Source: Agriotes lineatus
Lineage: Eukaryota; Arthropoda; Insecta; Coleoptera; Elateridae
Direction of reading: 5' to 3'
NCBI GenBank assembly: GCA_940337035.1
Contig: CALNHX010003303.1
Span: forward strand, 1 to 64,000
Length of the DNA: 64,000 nt
Shown here: positions 1-11,560 of the stretch, piece after piece
How the letters are laid out: each line of letters begins with the position of its first letter
How positions within the stretch are numbered: the stretch's first letter is position 1
Notes under the pieces: model-generated
Seen by the model: only the letters and a program-made list of their open reading frames with translations
The model's database searches: none
Told to the model about the DNA's origin: nothing
Position numbers and translations under genes: made by a program

Positions 1-1318
1 GGCAAAACATATAATTAATAGGTAGTTAACATTTTGTTCTCTGAATAAATCTTCAGTAACAGTAATAATCTCAATTTTTTAAACGCATTTAGATGGTTAA
101 CACAGTTAACACGTAAGTAAATACTAAAAAATGCCTGCAATATTTTGCTTTATTGAACGACTTAACCGCCGTCCGTGGTCCTTTTGCGCACAAAGGCTTT
201 ATTTGCTACCAAAGCCGACAGTTTATGTGTGTAGAAATATTAAATAGAGCAAATCACTAGAAAATAGGATTGAGGCCAAAATGTGTTCAATCGTTCAAGT
301 CTAAAATCGTTCAATGCAGTCTTATAAAGTTATTACAGCGTTCAGTGAGTTTCTGATTGTATTGTTGGCGCTTAGATCTGATTTTTACCTGAGACAAATC
401 TAAAGCATGGTTGCCGCGCAACGCAGTGTATTTACTACAAAGAGATGGAAGCAAATGTTTTTGTAAGTTTTTTGTAACGACACCGGGTGGCCAGCATAAC
501 AAACAGAATGTTTGGAAATTTCGTAAAACAATTGCAGGGAAATACTGTTTATATGGTAAGTTCGTTGCAGCGGTTTTAAACTTTACAGTGAACTATTAGA
601 CTTTTCTTGCCTCCATTCATCAAAATTGCATTATTATAATGACGAATAAAGAAGAAGAAATGCTACAGATTAACATGGCCTCCAACCACAGAAAAATATT
701 CTGCTACAACAACTAACGAATCCTTGATTTAATTACAGATATAACACCGATTTATTTGTGTAGCCTATATTACTACAAATTTGAAAATTTACGGTAGATG
801 AATATAATAAATAATTTGGTTTGCATACATTTATTGTGCCGCTTCTTTAGCAGTTTAAATAGTCTGGAAGTTTGTTGGCCCCGTCAATGATTTACCACGT
901 GATTGAATGTATTTGCATTGCAGCTCTGCAATATTGCGGTGAGAATATAATTCCTTAAATGTTGAGCCAATCTTCATCTCTTAAATTTAAGACATTGGCA
1001 ATAGGCCCCTTTACCATACTGACAATATAGTGACTCGCGATTTTCGATTTAGCACGAGCTAACTTGATTTTGTTTCGCGTGTCAAATGAACTAATTTAGA
1101 AATGTCAGCTCATTTTTCGAGGTTAGGTCGTTCGTTTTAAGCATAAAAGGCTAGAAAAAGTGTATTTCGGACAAACATTGATCATTAGCATCGATACTCA
1201 AGTAATAGAATAGTATTGCACTTCCTCTTCCATATATTTTAAATCATTATATTCTTCTCTTCCTAAATATAATTCGTAGTATGTCTAATAATCTATAATT
1301 TTGTAAGAATATGATTTC
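1..1318. other. AT-rich non-coding stretch
   Basis: No gene is recognisable here. A 62-codon plus-strand frame (411-599) runs across a perfect splice-donor-like GTAAGT at 556-561. Nothing upstream looks like a convincing acceptor and the peptide resembles no family I know, so it is not called as an exon. Confidence 0.5.
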
Positions 1319-1390
1319 GTTATAATCCCAATGCATGAAAATACAACTTGTCCTAAGGACTCGTTGTGTTTCCAGCCTTGGGATTATAAC
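1319..1390. repeat. Small hairpin, 13-bp arms
   Basis: The arms GTTATAATCCCAA (1319-1331) and TTGGGATTATAAC (1378-1390) are perfect reverse complements around a loop of about 46 bases. It may be the remains of a small inverted-repeat element; no target duplication was found. Confidence 0.6.
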
Positions 1391-1440
1391 TTATAATATT
1401 TAGCAAGAAATCATCGATAATAGGCATACTAAGGTTACAC

Positions 1441-1877
1441 ATTACCCTTTTGGTGTGACGTAACAATTTTCTCTCTTTATTAACTATAAGGAACTGGACT
1501 AAACAAAAAATATGCAGTTTTTGGTCAGGTCCCCTTTAAGTATGGCTTGCGTTATAGTACTGTCAATGTGACATTTGTCCACAAAGACAGTAAAATAACG
1601 CGCAATAATAAGCAAGCGATCAAGCCTAAAATCTTATTTTAAGCGTTCGGGACTTCTTCGAAGAAGAGAAACGTGGGATTCCATAGGTCAAGAAAGTCTT
1701 GGTTTGAATAATGTCCTATTTAGAGCATACCTTACATTTAAGGTTAGGTATATGTCAAATTCTTTCTAAAGTCTACTACCTGCGATCTAAATGATCTTTT
1801 TGAATTTCAATGCAATATAAGACATACGTTTTAAACGCTATGTTTTGTTATTTCTGACGTCACAACAAAAGGGTAAT
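1441..1877. mobile_element. MITE-like element with 21-bp TIRs
   Basis: The left end ATTACCCTTTTGGTGTGACGT (first 20 bases 1441-1460) is matched by its reverse complement at 1857-1877 with one mismatch. The 437-bp element has no coding capacity. No convincing target-site duplication is visible, so the superfamily is not assigned. Confidence 0.6.
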
Positions 1878-2334
1878 ATGTAGACTTTACTTATTAACTT
1901 ATTATATTACCCCGGAAAATATTTAAAAAACAAAAACAGGACTACTATAGTGATCTGCGCTGAACTAAAGCATTTGCTAGTACTGAACTGGTTTTGCATC
2001 GCTTATTGACTGAATTAGCTTTGCTCTACATTAATTGCTGGGGTAGAGCTACACTAAACTGAAACTGAAATATATAGAATACCTATATAATATTTCATAC
2101 AGACCAAAAACAAAGAGACCCATTTAATCTACTTCAAAACCCAGAGCACTGTGTGCAAACTAAATAATTTTTAACTGATAAAGAGCATTTTGTTCTCATT
2201 AAAAACTGCATTTGGGATTTTTACTGTAGCCGCAAAATACACGGCACTTTGTCACATTGCCCTGGCAATATTTTAAATCGTGTCAATTTTTTATTAAGAT
2301 GTGTGTCAACATATTAAAAGACCAATTTACTCAC
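1878..2334. other. AT-rich, nothing recognised
   Basis: No open frame with family similarity, no strong repeat and no RNA-like structure was seen. Confidence 0.5.
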
Positions 2335-2667
2335 TAATGTAATACCGTATGATCGAAAACTTTTAACCTCTAGAGGGCTGTGGATTTAAAAAAAAATTAT
2401 GTTGTTAGTGATGAGTAAAGGTACTTAATAATATAACCTATACAACTTTGACAGATAAACTTACCTTTTACAGGATGTTTAATACTGAACACTAGGTGGT
2501 GCTGTGTATGGAAGATGCAGGAAATCATTTTGAACAGCTGTAGTTGTTTTTGTTACTAACATTTTTATGTATTCAACAAAAATGTTGGTATTTGTTAAAA
2601 TATCATTCCTGAAATAACCTTAAACTGACAGATATAAAATGCCAATGTGACTTACTAGCACGATTGT

Positions 2668-2973
2668 CACATATAATCTCATAAGAGCATTAATTCTTTC
2701 CGGAAATTTTTTTGAGTGCGTTCCAACAAAGTCGTATTAATTTGCCCGAGCGGGACGCGAGGGCAAATTAGGACATTGTTGAATGCACGAAAAATAATTT
2801 ACGGATGTGAATTAATGCTCGAATTGAGATTCGGTAAGAAAATCGTAACGACACAAACCCTAAAAAGAAGTAATGTCTACCTACAAAAAATTTCCAAGAA
2901 ATTTTTTTGTTGTCTTGGATACGGCTCGTGAACTAATTTTTCTATTGGTCATTAATGAGTGTCGTACGATTTT
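2668..2973 (+). repeat. 306-bp foldback unit, copy 1
   Basis: The unit begins CACATATAATCTCATAAG and ends GTCGTACGATTTT. Its left half is a long imperfect palindrome from GAGCATTAATTC near 2684 to GAATTAATGCTC near 2822, centred on TTGCCC..GGGCAA around a GC-rich loop. The remaining roughly 150 bp is unique sequence. A 71-codon frame spans it, but it crosses the palindrome and is not protein-like. Confidence 0.8.
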
Positions 2974-3280
2974 CACATATAATCTCATAAGAGCATTAAT
3001 TCCTTCCGGAATTTTTTTTGAGTGCGTTCCAACAACGTCGTATTAATTTGCCCGAGCGGGACGCGAGGGCAAATTAGGAGGTTGTTGAATGCACGAAAAA
3101 TAATTTACGGATATGAATTAATGCTCGAATGGAGATTCGGTAAGAAAATCGTAACGACACAAACCCTAAAAAGAAGTAATGTCTACCTACAAAAAATTTC
3201 CAAGAAATTTTTTAGTTGTCTAGGATACGGCTCGTGAACTAATTTTTCTATTGGTCATTAATGAGTGTCGTACGATTTTC
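2974..3280 (+). repeat. 306-bp foldback unit, copy 2 (tandem)
   Basis: This is a head-to-tail duplicate of the preceding unit, differing at only about ten positions. A third copy stands alone at 19297-19603. Most differences between the first two copies would change amino acids in the shared 71-codon frame, as expected of non-coding DNA. Confidence 0.85.
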
Positions 3281-3350
3281 AACAAAATTTTTTGACAAAA
3301 TAATTCCACAGCCCGCTAGAGGGTAAAAGTTTTCGATCATAATGTAATAC

Positions 3351-4663
3351 AAAATGCTATGAAGTTTTTGTTTTTCAACTATTCGAAGGATAGGTCATCA
3401 ATTTTTTTAAATGTTAGATTATTTTCTTCGAGGATTATTTAAAAACTAAAATTAGAGTTAAATCATTTTTAGGGCTGCCGATAATCCTTTACTAATAATT
3501 CCCATTTTTATAGCTTTGAACACACAAATATTTATATGTTTCAGTAGCTTAAAGGAAGTGATGCGTATAATTTGTATCAGTGGATTTGGCCTACAGGTGC
3601 ATCTGCTTGCGGTTTTTTCTCACGATAATTTAATGTAACTATACGATTTCGTGACGTGCCTGTAAATTCCACTAATGTTTGGTCAATATTTATGGCAGCT
3701 CTTCTTCGTTTGCCCGTTATTGGTAATATTTAATCCATATTTATATTTTAATAAACGTGCAGAAGCAGTGATATGACTCAGCATTGACGAGACGTCTAAG
3801 TATGTGAGCGAGTCACTGTGACGAAACACACCACCGATGAATAAATAAACAGAATCATCTTTGAAAACTCTTCTAGAAATAGGACTTTTAAAAATATGCA
3901 TTGTGCTTCATAGAAATTCACACAGTCTGTAGAAACCTCAAGCGATTATTAGAATTGGATTATCGAAATCAAGTGAACACTTTTGATAAACAACTAAATT
4001 CGATAAATGTGTTTCACTAATCCCAAAGTATTTACTTTAATTTTACTTAGTATTAGTCACTCAGTCCACCGTACTAAACGAAATAACTCAAAACAAACAA
4101 AGCAATGTATTGCTTACTCACTTATTGTTGTAACTTTGCAAATGCTTTTTTAAACACTGCACAGCTGATATTCTATTTTTGCTGTAACAGTACTGATTTT
4201 GGAGTTAGGAATTCAGTTTAGCAGGAAAGATGCCAAGCGACACAGTCTTGGGTTTCAGGACTAACATTGTTTACGGTTTTGTGGAATTGTGTTGTCTCTT
4301 TTGCTGTTTATACAGAATGTCTAAAAAGTATTGCATTACTATTATAATTTTCTAGTTTACACTTTTAAAGCAACGTTTGTCTTCTCTACATGACTTACTG
4401 TTCTGCATCAAGGTTTCAGTAAATTTGATGCCATGGCTTGATTATAGTAAGTTTCTTATGCAAATAGATAGTCACAAAGAGAAAATGTGCTTGTTCTAAG
4501 AATGAAGAAATCTTTTTGCATCTTATAAATGAAAATGTCAAGATGATTCCATAATGTACTATACAGCATCAAGCAACTCTTCTGCGAATCATTTTTAATT
4601 CGGAAAGTAATTAAAAACTAATAAGGTAATAAGCACTGGACATTAGTTTTGATGCAGTCTGTA
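3351..4663. other. AT-rich non-coding stretch with a small inverted repeat
   Basis: No gene is recognised. An imperfect inverted repeat (AGTGGATTTGGCCTACAGG at 3579 against CCTGTAAATTCCACT ending 3673) bounds about 95 bp and may be a very small MITE. Confidence 0.45.
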
Positions 4664-5039
4664 TACAGAGTGCTGCAAAAATGGCCCATTAACTCCATGT
4701 TACGCTATTAAGGAACACTTCCTGAGTAGAAAAAAATAATTTAAAAAAAATTGTTATATTTTTAAAGATATGGGAGTCCAACGTTTAATTATTAATTTCT
4801 TAAATGTTCAATATTAGAATAGAAAAACATTACATACTTCAAGATAATAATACGAATATAAATACTTATAAATAATTTTATAATTTAACTAACAGTTCAG
4901 CTAGTTTTGGGGTTAATAATACCTGGCTATATCTTCAAAAATATAACAGAAAGATTAGTTTAATTATTTTTTTCCTACTCAGGAAATTCCTCGTAAAAGC
5001 GCAACATGGAGTTAATGCGCCATTATGCAACACTCTGTA
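4664..5039. mobile_element. Tc1/mariner-type MITE, long TIRs, TA duplication
   Basis: The left end reads TACAGAGTGCTGCAAAAATG, followed by CCCATTAACTCCATG and a TGAGTAGAAAAAAATAATT block. The right end carries the reverse complement, finishing GCAACACTCTGTA. Arms of about 85 bp match with scattered differences, and TA is present at each junction. The non-coding centre is AT-rich. TA duplication and CAGRGTG termini fit a non-autonomous element moved by a Tc1/mariner transposase. Confidence 0.75.
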
Positions 5040-5975
5040 TATGTTACAGGCAACTTGTATAATTCAGTCATTTTATATAATGACTACGCATTTTATGTAA
5101 TTTCATAAATTGTCTATAAAATATCAGTCCGTTTGTGTAGTGTTTGTGGATATTAAATATAATGCTGGCAAAATTGTGGGCATTACATAATTAGGCCAAT
5201 TTTTGTCGGCCAATGAATTTAACTGTTCTATATTGGTTAAATAAAATATAGTTTTGTATATAAATAAAAATGGGGCACATCAGAGGCCACTTTTTATTTT
5301 ACTGTTGTTAATACAAAATGCCCAAGTGTTATCTTCCAAAATAATAAAATAGTTGAAAAACAATCGAAGATTTTATTTGTTTACCTAAGTGACAGCTTTG
5401 ATTGTAAAAATTGTATATTTTATTAAAAGTTTTACGGCGTTATTCAGTTTTACGTAACTGCAATCATTTCTTAAGTAAGAAAGCACATGCATAAATACGT
5501 TTTCTTGTACATACAAAGGCGAGGTCAACGATTGGTGTCCAAGGTACTGCATGCAAAATTAAATAAATCAAATGAGCATATAGTCGTTGAATACAAGTGC
5601 AAGATATTACCTGCAGAGCTGATTGGAGAATTCGAGTGTCTAGAGCAAGACGAGTTCCTGCTATCCTGAATATTGTCCCGTTCCTACTGCAACAGAGTGA
5701 TTTTTCGTGATTTGAAGTCACCAGTCAATAAACGCAAAACGCCATAGCCCGGTCATCTGACTACTGCAGCGTTATTGCTCACATGAGTACGAGGGTAGAG
5801 AAAAAAGTTCGCCGGCAAGTGATAAAAGGTAGACATTCTTATTGTTTGAAGAATCTCGAAATCCGATTTAATAAGAAGTAAATTGTCTGACACAAAATTA
5901 GCGAGGCTGCATACGTAATAGTGTGCTTTAACTGCCGTGAGAGAATTTAAGAACCTAAATATTATTTTATATAAG
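5040..5975. other. AT-rich, nothing firmly recognised
   Basis: On the minus strand about 55 bases (5612-5666) lie between an ATTCAG acceptor-like end and a CTGCAG/GTAATA donor-like site. This is too short and unsupported to call an exon. Otherwise no feature was seen. Confidence 0.4.
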
Positions 5976-6256
5976 CTTGTCTAATTTATTTATTTATTTC
6001 GCACTCAGCCAACAACCGTTAGGCCAATTATAGGCGTCGCTGTGCATTTATGGGGACTTCCAACCCCACTAACGACTATCATGATGTTGTTATGAGAGCC
6101 GGGACCAACTATTTCCGTGACAGCCGTATCACGAGGCGTCGAGAGAAGCAGCCGTGGAACTCCCATCCAAGTTCTGACCAGAAAGTGCGTTGCTTAACTC
6201 TACTGATCGAATGTGGACGCTTGTTCAAGCTACACCACCCGGCCCCCTTGTCTAAT
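5976..6256 (-). mobile_element. 5S-rRNA-headed SINE with 10-bp target duplication
   Basis: A perfect 10-bp duplication CTTGTCTAAT flanks the element (5976-5985 and 6247-6256). Read on the minus strand, the 5' part resembles 5S rRNA internal promoter elements: AGTTAAGCAACGC (6187-6199, box A) and ACTTGGATGGGAG (6160-6172, box C), spaced about as in 5S genes. A unique middle follows, then a (AAAT)n tail next to the 5' plus-strand duplication. This is the layout of a SINE3-type retroposon copied by LINE machinery from a pol III transcript. The middle domain recurs at 46886-47016. Confidence 0.8.
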
Positions 6257-7073
6257 GACAAAAGTAGCCGAGGGATATTTTGTTTATGCTTACGTCATTA
6301 ATGGGGCTCAACAAATGTCCTGTGTTTAGCTCCTTTATGCCTATCACATGACAAAGCTTTTTTATTGGGATTTTGGGGCTGTAAATTATTGTATTCGAAG
6401 CCACTATCATAGCAATATATATATGAAATAATGATAAATTGTGAAAGATTCATTGGTAAAGAAAGTCAATGCTGCATGTTAAAAATGTAGCAAACTTGAT
6501 TTTGCGAACATTTGTATTTGTGTTACTATCGCTGCTATTGTTTATTTCAAATGAAATTCCAAACTCGAAATTTGTCAAATTATTTTGAACATTTTCAGTA
6601 AGTTCATCACAATGCAAACATTCCAGGCAAGACCAATTTTTATTAAAATAAAAGTGAGTAGGTAACACAAGCTTGTCAGATTAATTCTCCAACCGCTTCA
6701 AAAATATAAATACCTGAATGCATCATGCAGTATACGTATAAGTGACGAATTTAGTTAACCAACTTAGCGAAAATAGTATGGGATTTACTAATTCTCCTAA
6801 AATAACATCAACCTTGCCAAAATAAGCTGCAGCAGTTGCGAAGGTCACACTTTCACATTACTTTTGAATCTTGAGTCAGGTGCACATTTTAAAGGGAAAC
6901 AAAACAAATGCATAGTTTTTCGGCAAGCTTGGCTTAGCTATCAGCATTAAATTTTACAATAATTTAAATATTTGTGGATGAAAAAATAATATTGCAGTAT
7001 TAAATAGATCTGAATTAATTAGTTTTTCAGTATCGTTTGCATCTTTCATACTAAATACTTACATTAATTTATC
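6257..7073. other. AT-rich, nothing recognised
   Basis: No coding frame with family resemblance, strong repeat or RNA-like structure was seen. Confidence 0.5.
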
Positions 7074-7652
7074 TACAGGGTGTGTATAAATTGGCGAAAG
7101 AACTACACGTGGTGATGTTGGTCATATAATTATGAATCGACAATCATGCTTTCTGGAGTTGCACGGGATCTCCAAAGTTTGAAAATTAAGTCTTTTAATA
7201 AGTGTTTTAATTTATTATCTGTTGACATAAAGAGCTACAAATTAGAATAAAGAGGAATTGTAAAAATAATGTTTTCGTAGATATGGTTTTTCAGCTTCAA
7301 AAGCGTATTTTGAACATTTCTTCGTTAACTTATTATTGTAAAAAATACTTATGGTAGCATTGTATTGATAACATCAAAGCTTGACTTAACTTTGTTCCAA
7401 CCTTCGCCATGAAGGTTGGAACAAAGTTAAGTTAATACGCCATGTATTGCGATATAACAGATGTCCTTGGTTACCATGCATATAACAAAACACCTTTGTG
7501 GATCCAAAGTTGTCAAATCTACATTCCTTTCAAATGGTTTCTGAGGACAGAAGAAGTATTGTTCAATATTTTCGTATAAAGATCTTCGACTCAGAATTTT
7601 ATGACGAATATCGTCACGTGTAGTTCTTTCCCCAATTTATACACACCCTGTA
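7074..7652. mobile_element. Long-TIR element with CAGGGTGTG ends and TA duplication
   Basis: The left end CAGGGTGTGTATAAATTGG (7076) continues into GAAAGAACTACACGTG. The right end is its reverse complement, finishing ACACACCCTG at 7650. TA flanks both sides. Similarity between arms decays over about 85 bp. At the centre is a perfect 22-bp hairpin (7384-7405 and 7411-7432, 5-base loop, ACTTAACTTTGTTCCAACC). No transposase frame is present, so it is a non-autonomous Tc1/mariner-like element. Confidence 0.75.
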
Positions 7653-8889
7653 TTACTCCCGAGATAAACACACTAACATTGGTTTTATCCTTTAAATTTT
7701 TATTATTCATACCACGCTTATGTACGTTATCGTTATCGATCCCATTTAGTAGTCGTATTCGACTCTTTGTATACAGAGAAAGCTTTCTGAAAAGACAAAT
7801 GACTTTTTAATTAAACATGTGTGCGTTAATTGCAGTGGATTCTTTAATTTTTAGTTCTAATGTAAGTTACTTTATTTTTTTAATATCAAACCTAATCTAA
7901 CAAATGGGCTTATAATTGTATTAATAATAACAACTACATTTTTTATGCAAATTAATTCTTCTGCAAACCGGTTGCATTTATTGAATTGTATCAAGTGGAG
8001 CGTTTTAGTATTGTTTCATGTGAAAAATTGCACTGCATCGTTGAAGTTACTAACACCGTAGTGATATAAAAACTATCGGCAAAAATATGACGTGACTCCT
8101 CCACATGAGATGTCTGATATTGATATTCTACTAAAATTTGCAAAAAAAAAACATTGACCCAAAAAAGTGGTGCATGCATATATCCAATTTATTGAGGCAA
8201 TCGTATATTTACGAGGGGCACCAGATTAAAAGTCTACGTAACTATAAAAATAAATGAATATTATTGTTATTTTATCGTAATGCACTGCATTTTAATAGAT
8301 ATTGCTCAACATTTCATCCATTTACGGCATATACTTGCTTATTAGTTTGTCGTTAAAGATGAGTTTAGTTACATTAGAGCAGTGAAGCATAATAAAATTC
8401 TTAACTTTGGAAGGCCACAGGCCGAAAATTATATATGAAAGGATGCTGGCAGTGTATGGTGAGAATGGATCAAGCCTGTATCAAATGAAATATTGGTCAA
8501 ACAGTTTCGTTGGTTTCATGGTTTTAATTGATTACGCCAAAAGTGCACGAGGTCCAATCTGATCAAACTTTAATTCAAAAATTACAATTTCTTGCTACTA
8601 TTATTTAGTCAGAAACATAAAGCAAAACCTACGAGGTTGCCGGTTTTTTATTTACAAAGAACTTTATAGAGCCGTTAGCAGCTATTTTGCTGAACAGGAA
8701 AAATACTTCTCTTCTAAGGGAATATTACAGCTCCAAGAAAAGTCTAAAAGTGTGTAGAGTTAAATGGTGACTACACACATATATTGAGAAATAAGAAACA
8801 ATTAGAGCTCTGAGTGTTTTCGTTTTATTGTAGGTAGATAATTAATCTAGCGTCTTTTCTCATCAGATTCCTTCTGAGAGCTTCTTCTT
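7653..8889. other. AT-rich, nothing recognised
   Basis: Only short random frames and A/T runs were seen. Confidence 0.5.
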
Positions 8890-9420
8890 CTTATATTAGG
8901 CCAGTGGTTTGTTTAAATCCACTGATTTGCGGTCTTATGAGCCCTCTTTGCTCGTAAGCCGGGTAGGTGGCTACACTTGCCCATAGAAATCGAAGAATAG
9001 TTCTCTTGTTAGGTCTTAACGAATACCGCAGGTGTTAGCGTGGTAGCCTGGGAACTTGAGATTTTGAAGTACTTGTGTAGTCACCGAGACTCGAATCCGG
9101 TTCGGTCGGAGAGCATAGATGCGAATCTTATCGACTACAATATATTTTCTCTTTGCAAATTGATGTAATTTAGATTAATATATTTCATTCACCGAATAAG
9201 TCAGTAAGATGTGAATGTCATAATCAATGTTGCATGCATTTATATACATTAAGTATAATATTGTAACGCTAGCATCTGCAGAAATTTATAAAATGAACAT
9301 TAAACGATGTATGTAATTTATGCATTGCTCGTTTAGGCGTTATCAGGCATTGCATCTAACCAGCGCTCGAACCCGTGATAGCAAACTCTAGCCCGCTATG
9401 CGTGAGGTAACGAAGAATCA
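8890..9420. repeat. Two degenerate tRNA-like (SINE-type) segments
   Basis: On the plus strand GTTAGCGTGGTAGCC (about 9036) and GACTCGAATCC (about 9088) are spaced like pol III A and B boxes. On the minus strand CACGGGTTCGAGCGCTGG (about 9360-9378) looks like a T-arm/B box, with GCGGGCTAGAG upstream of it. Neither folds cleanly as a tRNA. They are probably remains of tRNA-derived SINEs. Confidence 0.35.
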
Positions 9421-9449
9421 ACCCCCGCGTCGCCTCCACTCAAGGATAC

Positions 9450-9910
9450 CTGAAGCGACTGTTACGATAAAACCGCAAGAAGAGTATATAAGAAGACTCC
9501 GCAACCATTTGAACTTACTTTGAGTCCACCAGTCCTGATCCTGTTCAGTCCCGACTTCAGTCTTTGGACTTCCCTTATCCCTAAACCCTCTCCTAACGTC
9601 AGCATGTGGCTGTTTTACAGCATCTCCTGGTGTATCAATCTAGAAACCTCCCCTACCTGAGCGTCAGCATGTGGCTGTGTCTGTCGGTCTCCTGACATAT
9701 TCCTGGTTAATTCCTAAACCCCACTTTCACGTTATTACCCTATGAGATGAGAATAATATAATTTATTCTGTAGCCTGTTCTGGATAGTTTAATTTAATTT
9801 TAGCTCAATTAAAATGCCTGCTACAATCGCCGGGGTGAAACCGGCTCTCAGGAAGCTCAGAATGCCAAAGTACCAGTAATAAACTCAAGCTTAATTACCC
9901 AGGAAAGAAT
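9450..9910 (+). other. LTR-like stretch: TATA box, direct repeats, AATAAA
   Basis: AGAGTATATAAGAAGAC at 9481 is a good TATA-type promoter motif. It is followed by pyrimidine-rich sequence with a 65-bp-spaced direct repeat (CGTCAGCATGTGGCTG at 9597 and 9662). AATAAA occurs near 9880. The order promoter, leader, polyadenylation signal suggests a solo LTR, but no paired LTR, TG..CA ends or target duplication was found. A host promoter is the alternative. Confidence 0.3.
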
Positions 9911-10029
9911 ACAAGATAACTTTTCTAAACGCATAATAAATTCTAACTAGATACATAGTAAATTATATTGTATTCAAAACAAGAAATACCAATGTAACAA
10001 TGCTTGTAAAATTAATAATACTCTTTTAA

Positions 10030-11560
10030 CGGAGCGTCTTGCTTCTTGGGATCGGGCCGTGTTAGTTTCTTTTGGAACAGCTTATATGTAGAGGTACGTA
10101 AACAACGAATTATGTCTTCAAATTGTTGAAAGTGCGGGCAATATTAAGTTAACTTACATGCATTCCTGGTGCAACTTGTATTTATCGCGGCCTACAGGTG
10201 TGCCGCGTGTAGCGAGATTACGTGCGGCCGGTGTATTTAGCTGGTTTATCTTTCTCAGGGCTTTTGGAAAAGCAGGTGAGCGGTGCTATAATTGAATTAT
10301 GTTCGGGCCTTGCGGGCGACGGTGGCCGGGGAAAATATGACTTTTAGACCGCGGTTCGCCACTACCATGCAGCGGGAAATAGCCCGGGCATTCCACCGTC
10401 CCAAATTATTAACGTAGCCTCGTCGGGATGTCTTGCTTTCGCTCCGGCCACATACAGGCCGGGCCCTCGGAGGCTAATCTTAAGCCGCCCTCGTGCTGCG
10501 TTGTCGAGGTTATAATTAGCAATTTTAGGGCCGGCTAATTAAGTATTTTGATTGGTGCGAGTTAGCAGCACGTATCTAAGGCGTCGGACGAGCGAATGGG
10601 ACCTGGGGAAATTATTTATAGGTGTCTTGCTGATGAGCCTGCGGGTCCCCCGAGCAAGACGGTTTAGGTATGGATTATCTGGTCGGATCTCTAATTGGTG
10701 AGCCTAGAGGCCCCCCGAACTAGAGGGTCTAGATACGGGATATCAGGTCGGACCTCTAGTTGATAAGCCTAAAAGCCCCCCGAACTAGAGAGTCCAAGTA
10801 CGGGTTATCTGGTAGGATCTCTAGTTGATGATCCTAGAGGTCTCCCGAACTAAACGGTCTAAGTGGCAGAAACTCTACTCGAAGAGCCTAAGGGTCCTCC
10901 TGAGCAGAATTGGATTAGGAACCAGGTACAGGAAAATTCTCTCTCTATAGCTTCGATGTCTCCTTTTATACCCAGGGCTGGCGTAATCAGCGGTTCCAGC
11001 CACTTCGTTGGAACGGGGATTCTTGCATTAGCTGAGCGGGGATGTCGCTGCGTTTCCTCGCGATGATGTCGCTTATCGATCTCGGCGCGGCGCTCCGGTT
11101 CATAATGTGGTGCAAGCCAAGGGGGAACGCCCAAATTAATTTTTAATTACAAAATCGCATTCGCGCTGGGCGAAACGTTACAATTCTTAAACCTATCCTG
11201 TAGGAATTAGTCTGTACGTTCTGTCCGAGGGCGGCGTGAATAAAATCATTGCCGTAATTATATTAGCTGTTTGGGCAACCATATACGCCCAGCGACGCCT
11301 TTCTGCAGCCCAAAATGCGAAACCAGCGACTTGAGTACAAACCTGGGAATGCTGCAGCACCGAGCTGTCAAATGCAGTTGCCCGATTAAAAAATGGCACA
11401 TTTTACCTGGAGAGTTCCGCGGTTCAATCATCCTCAGAAACACCGCACTGTCCCCCAAGAGCAAGAACACCAACCGCACCAACCCTCACGCACTCCAGGA
11501 GTCACAGATATCGGTTAAAACTGCTTAAATTCCGCATATAATTGCAGCCCGGAAAATGTA
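10030..11560. other. GC-rich, CpG-retaining island
   Basis: Base composition changes sharply from AT-rich flanks. The stretch holds many CpG dinucleotides, several TAATTA-type and TTAATTA cores (for example near 11136), and the minisatellite at 10635-10923. Open frames exist on both strands but overlap each other and resemble no family. A conserved regulatory region is possible; a diverged untranslated exon is the alternative. Confidence 0.4.
10635..10923 (+). repeat. 65-bp minisatellite, about 4.5 copies
   Basis: Units start at 10635, 10700, 10765, 10830 and 10884. The first three are exactly 65 bp, the fourth is 54 bp through a deletion, and the fifth is partial. The conserved core is GAGCCTAGAGGCCCCCCGAA followed by CTAGAGGGTC and later GGTCGGACCTCTAG. 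Copies differ by roughly 15-25 percent, so the array is not recent. Confidence 0.9.

Larger units (their letters stand above)
2335..3350. mobile_element. Composite TIR element with 11-bp flanking direct repeat
   Basis: The direct repeat TAATGTAATAC flanks the element at 2335-2345 and 3340-3350. Inside it are inverted ends of about 36 bp: one starts ATGATCGAAAACTTTTAACC at 2349, the other is its reverse complement ending about 3340. The ends agree at all but two or three positions. The middle holds two tandem 306-bp foldback units (2668-2973 and 2974-3280). A target duplication of 9-11 bp would fit a Mutator-type mover, but no transposase is present, so that is inference. The element may have grown by internal duplication of the foldback unit. 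Confidence 0.6.

Noticed and set aside
411..599. 62-codon frame with a GTAAGT donor at 556
   Set aside because: No good acceptor, no family resemblance and an equally long frame on the other strand.
2716..3237. Two tandem 71-codon frames with nearly identical products
   Set aside because: They span a large palindrome. Five of the differences between copies change the amino acid, and the product has no protein-like pattern. Similarity reflects recent DNA duplication.
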